From NCBI GenBank assembly GCA_017621815.1, contig JAGASK010000024.1:1-48239 (forward strand): DNA of 48,239 nt. The letters run 5' to 3'. Below the pieces are notes generated by a model. It made no database searches. It was not told where the DNA came from and saw nothing but the letters and a program-made list of their open reading frames with translations. Position numbers and translations under genes: made by a program. The stretch is from Lachnospiraceae bacterium (lineage in GTDB: Bacteria; Bacillota; Clostridia; Lachnospirales; Lachnospiraceae). Below, piece after piece: positions 1 to 8,087 of this stretch; the stretch's first letter is position 1; each line of letters starts with the position of its first letter.

Positions 1-80
1 AACTGATATAAATATGCGAAAAGTAATACGGGAATCAAAGAAGAAAAAGTAATAATATATAGCTACATTTTCAGCTATAA

Positions 81-125
81 AAAAATCCGCAGAAAGCTTG
101 ATTTTAAAGCAATCTACGGATTTTT
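81..125. terminator. Bidirectional hairpin terminator
   Basis: An A-run followed by TCCG, a long loop, then CGGA and a T-run (AAAAATCCG ... CGGATTTTT, with an inner AGA/TCT pairing) makes a stem that has a T-run on either strand. It lies 76 bases past the stop of the minus-strand gene at 202-1119 and would end that operon; it could also end a gene entering from the left. Confidence 0.7.
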
Positions 126-201
126 GCTGTCAAAGATGGGATATAATATCATCCGGACGCGAATAAGTCAATACTTTTTTTAATTTTTTTCAGAATCCTT
201 C

Positions 202-1119
202 TCAAGAATCTTTTCTGCGCTCATTAACAGCCTTTTTTAACTCCTCTAGGGCATCATTAAAATGTTTGGAACGCATGCCCGGATTTCCCTTAATCAGATT
301 TCTTTGATAAAAGTCTTTAATTCTTCCGAACTGAAGTCTGTGCTCTTTCTCAACCAGATATTTGCTGCGCAGTTCCATAAGTTCATCACGTACATCCCCT
401 ACAAACTCACCGGGTTCTGTTATCAGGCGCTCTTTAATGCGGTTAAACTTCTCTTCCAGGCTATCCATCAATTCTTCAGTACGGCTTTCCCTTTCCTGCT
501 TTCTTAACTCTCTTTCATCACTGGCTACAGCAATCAGCACATCCAAACGCTTCTGGATACGTTCCATCTCTTCTCTTGCTTTTTCCAGACCAATAAGAAT
601 ATCCCGTAAGTCCATTGCAGCCTTGAAGGATAAAGTAAAATCAACCACAATATAGACGGACAAAACAATTGTCAAAACAGTCACTATGTTTCCCGGTATG
701 GCAAATACAACCTTTTCCACACCCTTATGCAGAAACTCTGTCATTAAAATCGTCAAAAATCCCCATGCAACCGTGGATGACAGACAAATATGTCCTTTAT
801 AATTGAATTTCTGATTAGAATAGTCCCAATATCTAACTTTAAAAAGGGCTTCCATAACTACGCCTGTAACAAGTTCCAGGGCTGTTGCCCCGATGCAGCC
901 TGCAATATAGGTAAGGAAAATATTGTCCTGAAAGGGCATGGAAACCACCAGCATCATAATAGCGCCGCTTCCATAAATAGGAAGAAACGGTCCCCGCATA
1001 AAGCCTCTGTTTACAAAGTGCCTGCTTTTAACGGACACAAAAGTGGATTCAAAGATCCAGCCAAAGAAACAATAAAAATAAAAGAAAAACAACCATTGAA
1101 CAGCTGTGTAATGTAGCAT
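202..1119 (-). CDS. Putative ABC-transporter type IV family membrane protein (CmpB-like)
   Basis: The 305-residue protein begins with four or five hydrophobic segments (about residues 5-165) containing the aromatic FFFYFYCFFGWIFES start and the GFMRGPFLPIYG motif typical of the Pfam family ABC_trans_CmpB (DUF1113). The second half (about 170-300) is a charged, coiled-coil-prone cytoplasmic tail. The start has AAAGGAG upstream. It is the last gene of the CobW operon, 16 bases after its neighbour. The family has no settled biochemical role and the name 'transporter' is historical; a link to metal homeostasis rests only on operon position. Confidence 0.7.
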   Translation of the reverse strand: MLHYTAVQWLFFFYFYCFFGWIFESTFVSVKSRHFVNRGFMRGPFLPIYGSGAIMMLVVSMPFQDNIFLTYIAGCIGATALELVTGVVMEALFKVRYWDYSNQKFNYKGHICLSSTVAWGFLTILMTEFLHKGVEKVVFAIPGNIVTVLTIVLSVYIVVDFTLSFKAAMDLRDILIGLEKAREEMERIQKRLDVLIAVASDERELRKQERESRTEELMDSLEEKFNRIKERLITEPGEFVGDVRDELMELRSKYLVEKEHRLQFGRIKDFYQRNLIKGNPGMRSKHFNDALEELKKAVNERRKDS

Positions 1120-1135
1120 CTGTCAATTCTCCTTT

Positions 1136-2065
1136 TTACATAAAACTGATAACTTCCTCTTTAGGCGGGCGGGTCTGCTCCACACTGATTGCCTTAAGCA
1201 CGGGGCCCTCTCCCCTGTAATCCGCGAAATATTCCTTGGCTACCTTGGCAGTCACCTTTACCCACTGCTTTTCTGTCAGGTTTGCAGCTTTATCATATTC
1301 ACATGCATAACCTAAAAATGCCATATCCTCTGCGCAGCAGGTCATAGCCATTCTTCCGGGTATAAAATATCCCTTGGGAAAATCATCCGGTTTTAATACC
1401 ATACCAACGAATTGAATCGTCTTTCCAACATATCTGTCAAGATTCTCCATAGTATCCAAATACCAGATACCATAACCTTCATTATCAAGTTCAATAATCG
1501 GGTCATTCAAATTGTAAGGAAGGTCATCTTCAAAGATTTGATTTACTTCTCCCTGGGAATCCTCAAAAATAATATCCGCTCCCGGATTTATCGCTTTTAC
1601 ATTTCTCTTATATACGCTTAAATCCTCTATGTTATCGCAGCGGTTGAAAATAATCATCTCTGATTTCCGAAGCATTTCCGCAAGCAGAGATTTCATGTTG
1701 GTAAAATACATGGGAAAGGTGGATGCATCTATTGTGGTAATCTGCTGCTCCACATTCCAATGCCAGGGCAGCTTCATATTCTTAAAATTCCACATACCGT
1801 TATATTCAATAATAATTCTCTCCGGCTTATACTTCTTTTCCAGCTCAATTAAATGAGAAGTATTAAATTCCTCTTCTTCCTCAATTACTTCCATGATTGT
1901 CCTGCTCTTTGCAAGAAGCTTTTCATCATATTCATTCTCACCTTCCTCGCAGACAATCAGAAGTGTTTTCCCTTTAATCTGAAAGTAAGGCTGAGCCAAT
2001 GTATAGCAGATAAACTCCGTTTTTCCGCTTTCCAAAAATCCATTAATAATATATACGGGTTTCAT
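1136..2065 (-). CDS. CobW-like P-loop GTPase fused to a YcgQ/DUF1980-like C-terminal domain
   Basis: The N-terminal half has a CobW/COG0523-type P-loop (GFLESGKTE near residue 5) and a later NRCD motif resembling the guanine-specificity NKxD. It lacks the CxCC metal motif of true COG0523 proteins. The last ~110 residues resemble the C-terminal domain of the YcgQ/TIGR03943 family: a GK..QF.G stretch, GRMAMTCCAEDM, then KQWVKVTAKV. In Bacillus, YcgQ-YcgR belongs to the Zur regulon, so the fusion fits zinc handling. An upstream ATG at 2086 is possible, but the GAGGGAG site sits just before the ATG at 2065, which I take as the start. It follows the His-rich GTPase directly. The exact job, such as metal allocation to a membrane target, is inference. 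Confidence 0.75.
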   Translation of the reverse strand: MKPVYIINGFLESGKTEFICYTLAQPYFQIKGKTLLIVCEEGENEYDEKLLAKSRTIMEVIEEEEEFNTSHLIELEKKYKPERIIIEYNGMWNFKNMKLPWHWNVEQQITTIDASTFPMYFTNMKSLLAEMLRKSEMIIFNRCDNIEDLSVYKRNVKAINPGADIIFEDSQGEVNQIFEDDLPYNLNDPIIELDNEGYGIWYLDTMENLDRYVGKTIQFVGMVLKPDDFPKGYFIPGRMAMTCCAEDMAFLGYACEYDKAANLTEKQWVKVTAKVAKEYFADYRGEGPVLKAISVEQTRPPKEEVISFM

Positions 2066-2095
2066 TCCGCTCCCTCTTTCCTTCATTCATACATA

Positions 2096-3325
2096 TTATT
2101 TATTAAATAATTTCTTTAATGCATCTTCATTCAGCTTGGAACCAATAACACAGAACTTGCCGGTCACATCAGGTTTGCCGTCACGCACGTTGCTCTCTTC
2201 CGGAACATAATCAAAATAAATCCAGCCGCCGTTTTCAGCAGGAACCATACCTTTGGCACGGAGAACCACCCCATAGGTTTCTTCCTGTCCGAGAGCTTCC
2301 AGAATCTTTTCAATTTCTTCCTTACTGTAAGCTGCAGGTGTTTCCATACCCCAGCTGGTAAATACTTCATCAGCATGATGATGGTGGTGGTGATCATGGT
2401 CATGACAGCCGCAGGTGCAATTCTCATCATGTTCATGATGATGGTGTTCATGCTCGTCCTCGTCATGGTCGTGATGATGGTGATGTTCATGCTCGTCTTC
2501 ATCGTGGTCATGATGATGGTGATGCTCATGCTCGTCTTCATCTTCATCATGGTCGTGGTCATGGTGATGATGCTCATGTTCATCTTCGTCTTCATCATGG
2601 TCGTGGTCGTGATGATGGTGATGTTCATGTTCATGCTCATCTTCGTCATGGTGGTGCTCATGATGGTGATGATGCTCGTCCTCATCATGATGTGCCATAA
2701 TTTCTGCCATCAGTTCAGCTTCCAAATCCTTCGCCCCCTCAATAGTATCAAGAATGTCCTTTCCGTCCAGTTCATCCCATGGCGTAGTAATAATGGTAGC
2801 CTTGGCATTATGCTCCCTGATCAGGCTGATACAGGTATTTAATTTTTCTTCAGAAATATTGCCGGTACGGCTTAAAATAATGGTACCTGCATGAGCTATC
2901 TGATTGATAAAGAACTCACCGAAGTTCTTAATATACATTTTGCACTTGGAAGCGTCCACTACTGCAACCGCACTGTTTAAAACAACTTCCTTTTCGTCAA
3001 TCACATTCTGTACTGCTTTCATTACATCGGAAAGCTTGCCCACCCCTGAAGGCTCAATTAAAATACGCTCCGGCGCATAGGTTTTCATTACTTCTTTTAA
3101 AGAAGTTCCAAAGTCACCTACCAGGGAACAGCAGATACATCCGGAATTCATTTCCTTTATTTCAATACCTGCTTCTTTTAAAAAGCCGCCGTCAATTCCT
3201 ATTTCCCCGAATTCATTTTCAATCAGAACCACTTTTGTATCTGCCAAAGCATCCTTTAAAAGCTTCTTAATTAATGTTGTTTTACCTGCACCCAGAAATC
3301 CGGATACAATATCAATTTTCGTCAT
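2096..3325 (-). CDS. COG0523/CobW-family metal-chaperone GTPase with extended His/Asp/Glu tract
   Basis: Residues 9-17 are the Walker A motif GFLGAGKTT, the ENEFGEIGID segment is near 36-45, and C63-I-C65-C66 is the CxCC metal site defining COG0523 (ZNG1/YeiR/YciC-type zinc chaperones). From about residue 212 to 320 the chain is almost only His, Asp and Glu, ending in a CTCGC cluster. This is a far longer metal-binding tail than usual for the family. The C-terminal ~90 residues form the CobW_C domain. It should bind GTP and deliver Zn(II) to client enzymes under zinc limitation. It is the first gene of the operon, directly behind the promoter/operator at 3361-3402. The substrate metal is inferred from family and operator, not shown. 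Confidence 0.88.
   Translation of the reverse strand: MTKIDIVSGFLGAGKTTLIKKLLKDALADTKVVLIENEFGEIGIDGGFLKEAGIEIKEMNSGCICCSLVGDFGTSLKEVMKTYAPERILIEPSGVGKLSDVMKAVQNVIDEKEVVLNSAVAVVDASKCKMYIKNFGEFFINQIAHAGTIILSRTGNISEEKLNTCISLIREHNAKATIITTPWDELDGKDILDTIEGAKDLEAELMAEIMAHHDEDEHHHHHEHHHDEDEHEHEHHHHHDHDHDEDEDEHEHHHHDHDHDEDEDEHEHHHHHDHDEDEHEHHHHHDHDEDEHEHHHHEHDENCTCGCHDHDHHHHHHADEVFTSWGMETPAAYSKEEIEKILEALGQEETYGVVLRAKGMVPAENGGWIYFDYVPEESNVRDGKPDVTGKFCVIGSKLNEDALKKLFNK
2376..2700. repeat. In-frame tandem repeat encoding the His/Asp/Glu tract
   Basis: On the plus strand this is a low-complexity CATGATGATGGTG / TCGTCTTCATC alternation that encodes repeated DEDEHEHHHHHDHD-like blocks (14 and 17 residues, so 42 or 51 bases) inside the GTPase gene. 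Four to five blocks can be counted. Such a tract is liable to length change by slippage. It also creates long spurious open frames rich in Met, Ile and Thr on the other frames. Confidence 0.85.
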
Positions 3326-3360
3326 TTCTATTCCTTCTTTCTATTACTGTAAACATTAAA

Positions 3361-3402
3361 TCATTATCATAATATTATAATGACTCATCCTTATAAAGTC
3401 AA
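3361..3402 (-). promoter_or_regulatory. Strong sigma-A promoter with overlapping Fur/Zur-type operator
   Basis: Reading the minus strand, TTGACT (3402-3397), a 17-base spacer and TATAAT (3379-3374) give a near-consensus promoter about 50 bases before the GTPase start. TCATTAT (3361-3367) and ATAATGA (3377-3383) form a perfect 7-base inverted repeat with 9 bases between, overlapping the -10 element. This AT-rich dyad resembles Fur-family boxes, and its position would block RNA polymerase. Zur is the natural candidate because the operon encodes COG0523 and YcgQ-like proteins, but the family member is inferred. Confidence 0.65.
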
Positions 3403-3583
3403 ACTGCCGTTCTATCTAATATATAAAATTTTTATAAACTAATTGTCAGAATATCATTTCTCTGTTACACTATTTCCATAATCTAATTTTCAAAGGTTTC
3501 TGAAAAGTCATTTTTCTTTAATTCTTAATACTTCAGTTATTTCCCTTGAAAAGTCAAATCTATTATTCTAAGGAGGATTCTCT

Positions 3584-4705
3584 ATGTCTGAAAACACACA
3601 CATTTTTTCCGGCGAGGAAACTGCCGTTCCGAAGGTTCCTCTGCCTTCTTTTCTTTCTAAGGAAACTGTAGAGGCTTATTTCAAAAGTCATCCGGAAGTC
3701 TGGAATTACTATTTGCAGCTCCCATCATCCATGCAGGAAGAGCTTATATGTTTCTGCATGGGAAAGCAGGGTCTTAAAATAACATACGATTCTGTTTTTA
3801 AACAAATTTTTAATACAAACAGCGAAACCGGCTTCAAAAGGATTGAAAGGCTTTTGTCCGCCATCCTCTGCCGTTCCGTAAAAATCATCAGATTCATGCC
3901 AAGGGAAGGCACTCAGATGAGCGAATCTGCCAGCTTTGTAGTTATGGATATTCTGGTTCAATTGGAGGACAAATCTTTTGCCAATATTGAAATGCAAAAA
4001 ATCGGATATAACTTTCCCCTTTCCAGAGCCGACTGCTATGTTTCCGATATCATCATGCGTCAGTATGTAACTGCAAAGTCAGAACTTGGAAGTGAATTTT
4101 CTTTTAATGACATGCATAAAGTATACTGCATCATCCTAATGGAATATAGTCCTAAAGAGTTCCACTCTGTCCCCGGGAAATATATGCACAGACGTATTCC
4201 TTCTTTTGATACGGGTATTTATAAAAATTCTTCCGGGCTTCATGAAGATATCTTCATCTGCCTTGACAGTTTCCGTTCAATCGTACATACTATAACTAAA
4301 GAAAGTAATGAATTGGAAGCCTGGCTCACTTTCTTAAGTGCCACAGATGTGAATATCATCAGCGCACTAATTGAAGCTTTCCCTTCTTTTACTTCCATCT
4401 ATCAGGAAATTGCTGATTTTGTAAAAAATCCGGAGGAGTTGATTCATATGTTATCAAAAGAACTGTATATTATGGATAAGAATATGGAACGGCTGATGGT
4501 AGCACAGCTTCAGGAAGAAGTAAATGCTGAAAAAAAACGGGCTGATGACATTACAATTGAACGTGACAATGCTGTTACCGAACGTAATAATGCTATCGTT
4601 GAATGCCAAATTCTCAGACTCTCACGTAAGAACAGAAGTCCGGAAGAAATTGCCGATGCTTTGAAGCTTTCACTTGAGTATATAAATTCAATTTTAGACA
4701 GATAA
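3584..4705 (+). CDS. Rpn/PDDEXK_2-family nuclease (transposase-like) protein
   Basis: This 373-residue protein matches the Rpn/PD-(D/E)XK transposase-like family. The core D122-I-L-V and E136-x-Q138 (NIEMQ) are the D...ExQ catalytic signature, followed by a basic R/Y-rich helix (SRADCYVSDIIMRQY). Residues ~300-345 are a charged coiled coil rich in 'ERDNAV' units. The end (SPEEIADALKLSLEYI) looks like a short helix-turn-helix. Rpn proteins are DNA endonucleases that promote RecA-independent recombination, and they are usually chromosomal orphans in Clostridia. AAGGAGG lies before the start. It stands alone and converges on the chemoreceptor gene. Confidence 0.8.
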   Translation: MSENTHIFSGEETAVPKVPLPSFLSKETVEAYFKSHPEVWNYYLQLPSSMQEELICFCMGKQGLKITYDSVFKQIFNTNSETGFKRIERLLSAILCRSVKIIRFMPREGTQMSESASFVVMDILVQLEDKSFANIEMQKIGYNFPLSRADCYVSDIIMRQYVTAKSELGSEFSFNDMHKVYCIILMEYSPKEFHSVPGKYMHRRIPSFDTGIYKNSSGLHEDIFICLDSFRSIVHTITKESNELEAWLTFLSATDVNIISALIEAFPSFTSIYQEIADFVKNPEELIHMLSKELYIMDKNMERLMVAQLQEEVNAEKKRADDITIERDNAVTERNNAIVECQILRLSRKNRSPEEIADALKLSLEYINSILDR

Positions 4706-4771
4706 ACAACCAAACGATGCTCAGACACATCTATTTGGCTCGTGTTCGCCGAAATTAAATAGTTTTTCAAT

Positions 4772-4898
4772 AATATAAAGTACGCTTTGCGAACTTTATA
4801 TTATCATGAATAAAACAGAAGACATATCTCCGAATTCAGATATGCCTTCTGTTTTATTATTCATGACAATAGAAAGTTCACAGAATGTGCCTTCTATT
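4772..4898. repeat. Hairpin repeat pair flanking a long bidirectional terminator
   Basis: At 4772-4802 a nearly perfect hairpin (14-base arms, TTT loop) is followed by TCATGAATAAAA. A diverged copy lies on the minus strand from 4898 to about 4852. Between them a long stem (ATAAAACAGAAG ... CTTCTGTTTTAT, extended by ATGAA/TTCAT) spans 4804-4866 and would terminate both convergent genes. A third copy is at 7262-7305. Stem positions differ in a partly compensatory way between copies (ATATAAAG/CTTTATAT against ATAGAAG/CTTTCTAT), which suggests a structured multi-copy element. Confidence 0.65.
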
Positions 4899-4900
4899 TT

Positions 4901-5845
4901 TTACTCCATTTCCGCTATCATCGGGGCAATCTGGGAAAGCATATTGTCCATGCTCTCAAACATAGTGCTCTTGGTTGTTCCCAGTTTGCTTACCTTCTCT
5001 ATGTGCTGAAGCACATTCTGATACTGCCCTTCTATCCTGTCAAATGACCTGCCGACTTCTGCAAGTTCATCGGCAGCTGCCTCTGCTGCCTTTGCAATCT
5101 GCAGCTGCACTGCATCAGCTCCGCCTGCTGCAGTTGTTATTTTATCAAAGGTTTCATAAGTAGCATCCACATTTTCAATGCTTTGTCCAAGGGCTTTCTG
5201 GGAAGTTGCAATACTTGCATTGAGTTTATTTGTTCCCTGCTCAACATCATTAATACTGATATCAACCGTACTGACCAATCCCTTTATTTCATCAGCAAGC
5301 TTCTTTACTTCTTCCGCAACAACCGCAAATCCCTTTCCCTGTTCTCCGGCTCTTGCCGCCTCAATTGATGCATTGAGCGCCAGCATATTGGTCTGATTTG
5401 CGATGGAAATAATCTGACCCATGCATTCTGCAATCTTCTGTACAGCTATCTGGAAATCAGCGAATATACTCTGCATTTCGCCGAACCGCTCCTGAACCTC
5501 CTTAGAGCTTGTTTTAAGTCCTTTTACCTTATCCTGAGCTTCTTCCACGGTGCCCTTAATTTCCTTCTTTACATCAGCAAATCTTCCCGAAGCCTGTCCC
5601 ACCGATTCAAAGACACTGTTGAAGGAATTCAGTTTTTCCTTTAATGCATTGTTTCCCTGCAGAACTTCGTCAAAGGAAATCTGAACCTCCCGAAGTTCCT
5701 TAAGGGAATCCACTTCCTTAACAACCAGCTGCTGCTGATATTCTTTCAGACTGTTTGACACATAAACAATAGGATAATAATCTTTCTTTTGTACTGCCTG
5801 ATTTACTTCTGTTTTCTTTTCTTCTTTTTTACCAAATAAAAACAT
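4901..5845 (-). CDS. Soluble methyl-accepting chemotaxis-type signalling protein
   Basis: The 314-residue protein has no membrane segment. Residues ~145-185 are the conserved MCP hairpin tip ([20 protein letters not shown], then [16 protein letters not shown]). Long heptad helices flank it, and the N-terminal ~45 residues are short and lysine-rich. It should form the usual antiparallel four-helix bundle that contacts CheA/CheW in a cytoplasmic array, or signal independently of motility. It has no sensory domain of its own; the FIST protein encoded 21 bases upstream, in the same operon, is the obvious sensor partner. No che or flagellar operon is nearby. The start has AAGGAGAGG. Confidence 0.88.
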   Translation of the reverse strand: MFLFGKKEEKKTEVNQAVQKKDYYPIVYVSNSLKEYQQQLVVKEVDSLKELREVQISFDEVLQGNNALKEKLNSFNSVFESVGQASGRFADVKKEIKGTVEEAQDKVKGLKTSSKEVQERFGEMQSIFADFQIAVQKIAECMGQIISIANQTNMLALNASIEAARAGEQGKGFAVVAEEVKKLADEIKGLVSTVDISINDVEQGTNKLNASIATSQKALGQSIENVDATYETFDKITTAAGGADAVQLQIAKAAEAAADELAEVGRSFDRIEGQYQNVLQHIEKVSKLGTTKSTMFESMDNMLSQIAPMIAEME

Positions 5846-5866
5846 ATGCCTCTCCTTATCTGCCGT

Positions 5867-6922
5867 TTATTCAAATACAACACAGGTCATAGACTGGTTT
5901 ACAAATTGATTATTATAGTGCTCTCCATAGCCAATCAGGCCGCAGTGATTTCCCAGGGCGCTCATGGATTTTAAATATTCCTGCATATTATTATTCTGTG
6001 AAAAAAGCAGATAACGGAACAGGCAGTTTACCGAAAAGACAGCGGAAATATGGTTAAAATCCGCCCTGATATTCTGAATCGTTTCTTCCACAATCTGCTT
6101 ATAATCCCTAAGTTCCAGCAAGGTAAGGACATCAGAGTCATTTACCTGCCTGAAACAGGCAAGGCCGCTTCCCATAACTTCTTTAATGGAAATTATGCAT
6201 ACATCCTGCCCGCTGATTTTCCCGAAGGGATTTTTAAAGGTCTGGGTGGTAATATCGCTCTCTTTAATATGTAAAATATCCTCATAAACCTGCTTAGCCG
6301 GTTTTCCGTTCAGCTCACCGATATAATATTTACTTCTGTCGGTTTTGGATGCAATCAGCCTGTAATCGGACAGCGGCCTGTATATATTTTCTTTATAAAC
6401 CTTTACCTTCCCGCCGTTGTTTTTAACAAGGGCATATGCAACCGCATCTTCATATACTTTTCCGTTAACTGAAACCTTACCTGCATCACCTGTTCCTCCC
6501 ATAAGGGAAATATTCTTTTTCCCAAGAACACTGTACATGGTAGTAAGCACACAGGCATCATTGCCGGCACACAAATCAATACATACCGTATCTTTGGAGG
6601 CAGCATTTATCTGCTGTATATCCTGCTCAAGCCGCCTGATATACTTTACAGGCATAGAAGAAACCTGCTCAAGCACATTTGCAACTGCTGTAACGCCATC
6701 CGTAAAAGCGGTAATTCCAACCCCTTCTTCCACAACTTTAGTATCATAGCTCATTCCGATACATCCGATGCTGGGCACATCAGGATACAGCTGCTGCAAT
6801 TCCTCCACATGCGCCTCGAATTGCTTTCCGTTTGACATCAAAATTATCAATTTCGGATTTTCAAGCCCCCTGACAGCCTCTTTTATGTCCCCTTTTTGGC
6901 TCATTCCATAAAACTGTTTCAA
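5867..6922 (-). CDS. FIST-domain sensory protein
   Basis: The 351-residue protein has the FIST_N/FIST_C layout: an N-terminal domain with PSIGCIGMSYDT and the MGGTGDAGKVSVNGKVYEDA stretch (~140-160), and a C-terminal domain with NCLFRYLLF and CGLIGYGEHYNNQFVNQSMTCVVFE at the very end. FIST domains are proposed sensors of small ligands, possibly amino acids, and usually occur with or fused to MCP, kinase or GGDEF outputs. Here the output is the separate MCP just downstream. The start is TTG (6922), preceded by AAAGGAGG at about 11 bases; I see no better ATG start before the conserved region. Confidence 0.8.
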   Translation of the reverse strand: MKQFYGMSQKGDIKEAVRGLENPKLIILMSNGKQFEAHVEELQQLYPDVPSIGCIGMSYDTKVVEEGVGITAFTDGVTAVANVLEQVSSMPVKYIRRLEQDIQQINAASKDTVCIDLCAGNDACVLTTMYSVLGKKNISLMGGTGDAGKVSVNGKVYEDAVAYALVKNNGGKVKVYKENIYRPLSDYRLIASKTDRSKYYIGELNGKPAKQVYEDILHIKESDITTQTFKNPFGKISGQDVCIISIKEVMGSGLACFRQVNDSDVLTLLELRDYKQIVEETIQNIRADFNHISAVFSVNCLFRYLLFSQNNNMQEYLKSMSALGNHCGLIGYGEHYNNQFVNQSMTCVVFE

Positions 6923-7050
6923 AATTATATATCCTCCTTTGTTATTTTCTTACATTTTTATATTCCATAAGCACTGCTTTTTGTACAAATTCACCATACG
7001 CTCTTATTATACCGCTTTTAACATTTATTTACAAATATTTTATACAATAA

Positions 7051-7196
7051 GAACGGCATGTTTCGCAGATATGTCAGGCTTCCGGCGAGCTGACGTGTTA
7101 TGCGATTTTGCGGCAGGCATAATTCCTGCATGTTCCCAATACACATTATTAATCGAAGGGTACCCGCAAAGAAATAGCAGGAAAACTGCTGCTTTT
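7051..7196 (+). ncRNA. Candidate small structured RNA (hairpin cluster)
   Basis: Several pairings fall in a short, locally GC-richer stretch. TCGCA (7063) pairs with TGCGA (7105) around GTCAG/CTGAC. GCAGG/CCTGC (7113-7129) forms the next hairpin. GAAC-CATG (7051-7060) can close the whole domain with CATGTTC (7129-7135). Then AGCAG/CTGCT (7176-7190) is followed by GCTTTTCTT, a weak plus-strand terminator. No known riboswitch signature was recognised. The strand is inferred from the terminator only. Confidence 0.3.
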
Positions 7197-7261
7197 CTTA
7201 TTCACATGAGCCAATTTATTGGGAAGACCCGCTTTTTTCTTATTTATATAAGACTTGCAGC

Positions 7262-7305
7262 AATATAAAGCACGCCTTGTGAATTTCCTATTGTCATGAA
7301 TAAAA
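7262..7305 (+). repeat. Third copy of the hairpin/TCATGAATAAAA repeat
   Basis: It aligns without gaps to 4772-4815: AATATAAAG, CACG, CTTGTGAA, then CCTATTGTCATGAATAAAA. As with the other copies it leads directly into a terminator stem, here the one at 7305-7340. Confidence 0.65.
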
Positions 7306-7340
7306 AATATCCGGCGGTTATCATTATATGCCGGATATTT
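7305..7340. terminator. Terminator overlapping the 3' end of the MBL-fold gene
   Basis: AAATATCCGGC (7305-7315) and GCCGGATATTT (7330-7340) form an 11-base perfect stem. The right arm encodes the last codons of the MBL-fold protein, so the hairpin overlaps its stop. T/A-rich flanks on both sides allow use in either direction. Confidence 0.65.
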
Positions 7341-8070
7341 CAAATACCTGTCCTGTTTTCTCTATTATTTTTATTTGCTCTCCATACTCCGGATATTTTT
7401 CCAGAAATGCCGGAATGATATTAAATTCACCCCAAAAGTGCATCGGAAAAACATGTTTGCTTTCTGTATATTCCATAAAAGATGAAAGTCCGTCAAAGGC
7501 ATGATTTTCAAGTCTGGGGTCAAGGGGCACAAAAGCAACGTCAATTTTCTTATCCTTAAGTTTTTCAAGCTCTGTGAAATAAGCTTTCCGCATATTGTTA
7601 TTATATTGTTTGGATTCTCCTTCCCAGATCCAAAGATTCAAATCGCCGGCATGATAAATTACTTTTTCATCATAAGTAAGAAGATATGCGACTCCCTCGT
7701 CCGTGGATTTCAGCGTTTCCAGCTTAAGCTTTTTTCCGTTTGTAAGCGTAATAAGCTGTTCCGTATTTTTAGCTGCCGCCAAAATATGTGTTTCCAAATC
7801 AATGCCTTTTTCCCTGTACTCCAATATCTTCCACTTAAGGCGAACATCCCTGGAAATCACAAACTGCACCTTCGGATACTTTTCCAGCAATCCGAATATT
7901 TCAGGATTATAATGGTCACCATGCTTATGACTGACAAAAACAACTAATGCTTTTCCTGCGCTGATTTCGGGAACAGCTCCCTTATAATAATCAAATAAAA
8001 AGCATACATCCTCAAGTTCCGCACAAAAACCGCTGTGTTCAATATAAGTAATTTTCATCTTCACAATCAC
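7324..8070 (-). CDS. MBL-fold metallo-hydrolase
   Basis: The 248-residue protein carries the metallo-beta-lactamase metal motif (SHKHGDHYN, residues ~47-55), a second metal ligand region (YHAGDLNLW) and a late MHFWGEF histidine. This resembles the UlaG/YtnP-like small MBL hydrolases that cleave ester, lactone or phosphodiester bonds with two metal ions. No signal peptide is present, so it is cytoplasmic. The start is most likely GTG at 8070 with GGAAGGG upstream; an ATG four codons later is possible. It follows a small gene by 17 bases. The substrate cannot be read from sequence. Confidence 0.8.
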   Translation of the reverse strand: MIVKMKITYIEHSGFCAELEDVCFLFDYYKGAVPEISAGKALVVFVSHKHGDHYNPEIFGLLEKYPKVQFVISRDVRLKWKILEYREKGIDLETHILAAAKNTEQLITLTNGKKLKLETLKSTDEGVAYLLTYDEKVIYHAGDLNLWIWEGESKQYNNNMRKAYFTELEKLKDKKIDVAFVPLDPRLENHAFDGLSSFMEYTESKHVFPMHFWGEFNIIPAFLEKYPEYGEQIKIIEKTGQVFEISGI

Positions 8071-8087
8071 CTAATCCCTTCCGATTT

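Larger units (their letters stand above)
6923..7323. other. Intergenic region with hairpins and a repeat copy, no gene
   Basis: This 400-base gap between the FIST gene and the MBL-fold gene holds the FIST promoter area (AT-rich, 6940-7050), a cluster of hairpins at 7051-7190, a GGGTACCC palindrome at 7158 and the repeat copy at 7262-7305. Short open frames here have no coding character. Confidence 0.6.

Noticed and set aside
2164-2688. Met/Ile/Thr-rich open frame over the His tract
   Set aside because: It is a frame artefact of the CATGATGATGG-type repeat; the real product is the His/Asp/Glu tract of the GTPase.
3584-4705. Insertion sequence around the Rpn-type gene
   Set aside because: 'Transposase-like' is only a family label; no terminal inverted repeats or target-site duplications flank it, and the hairpins at 4772 are multi-copy 3' elements.
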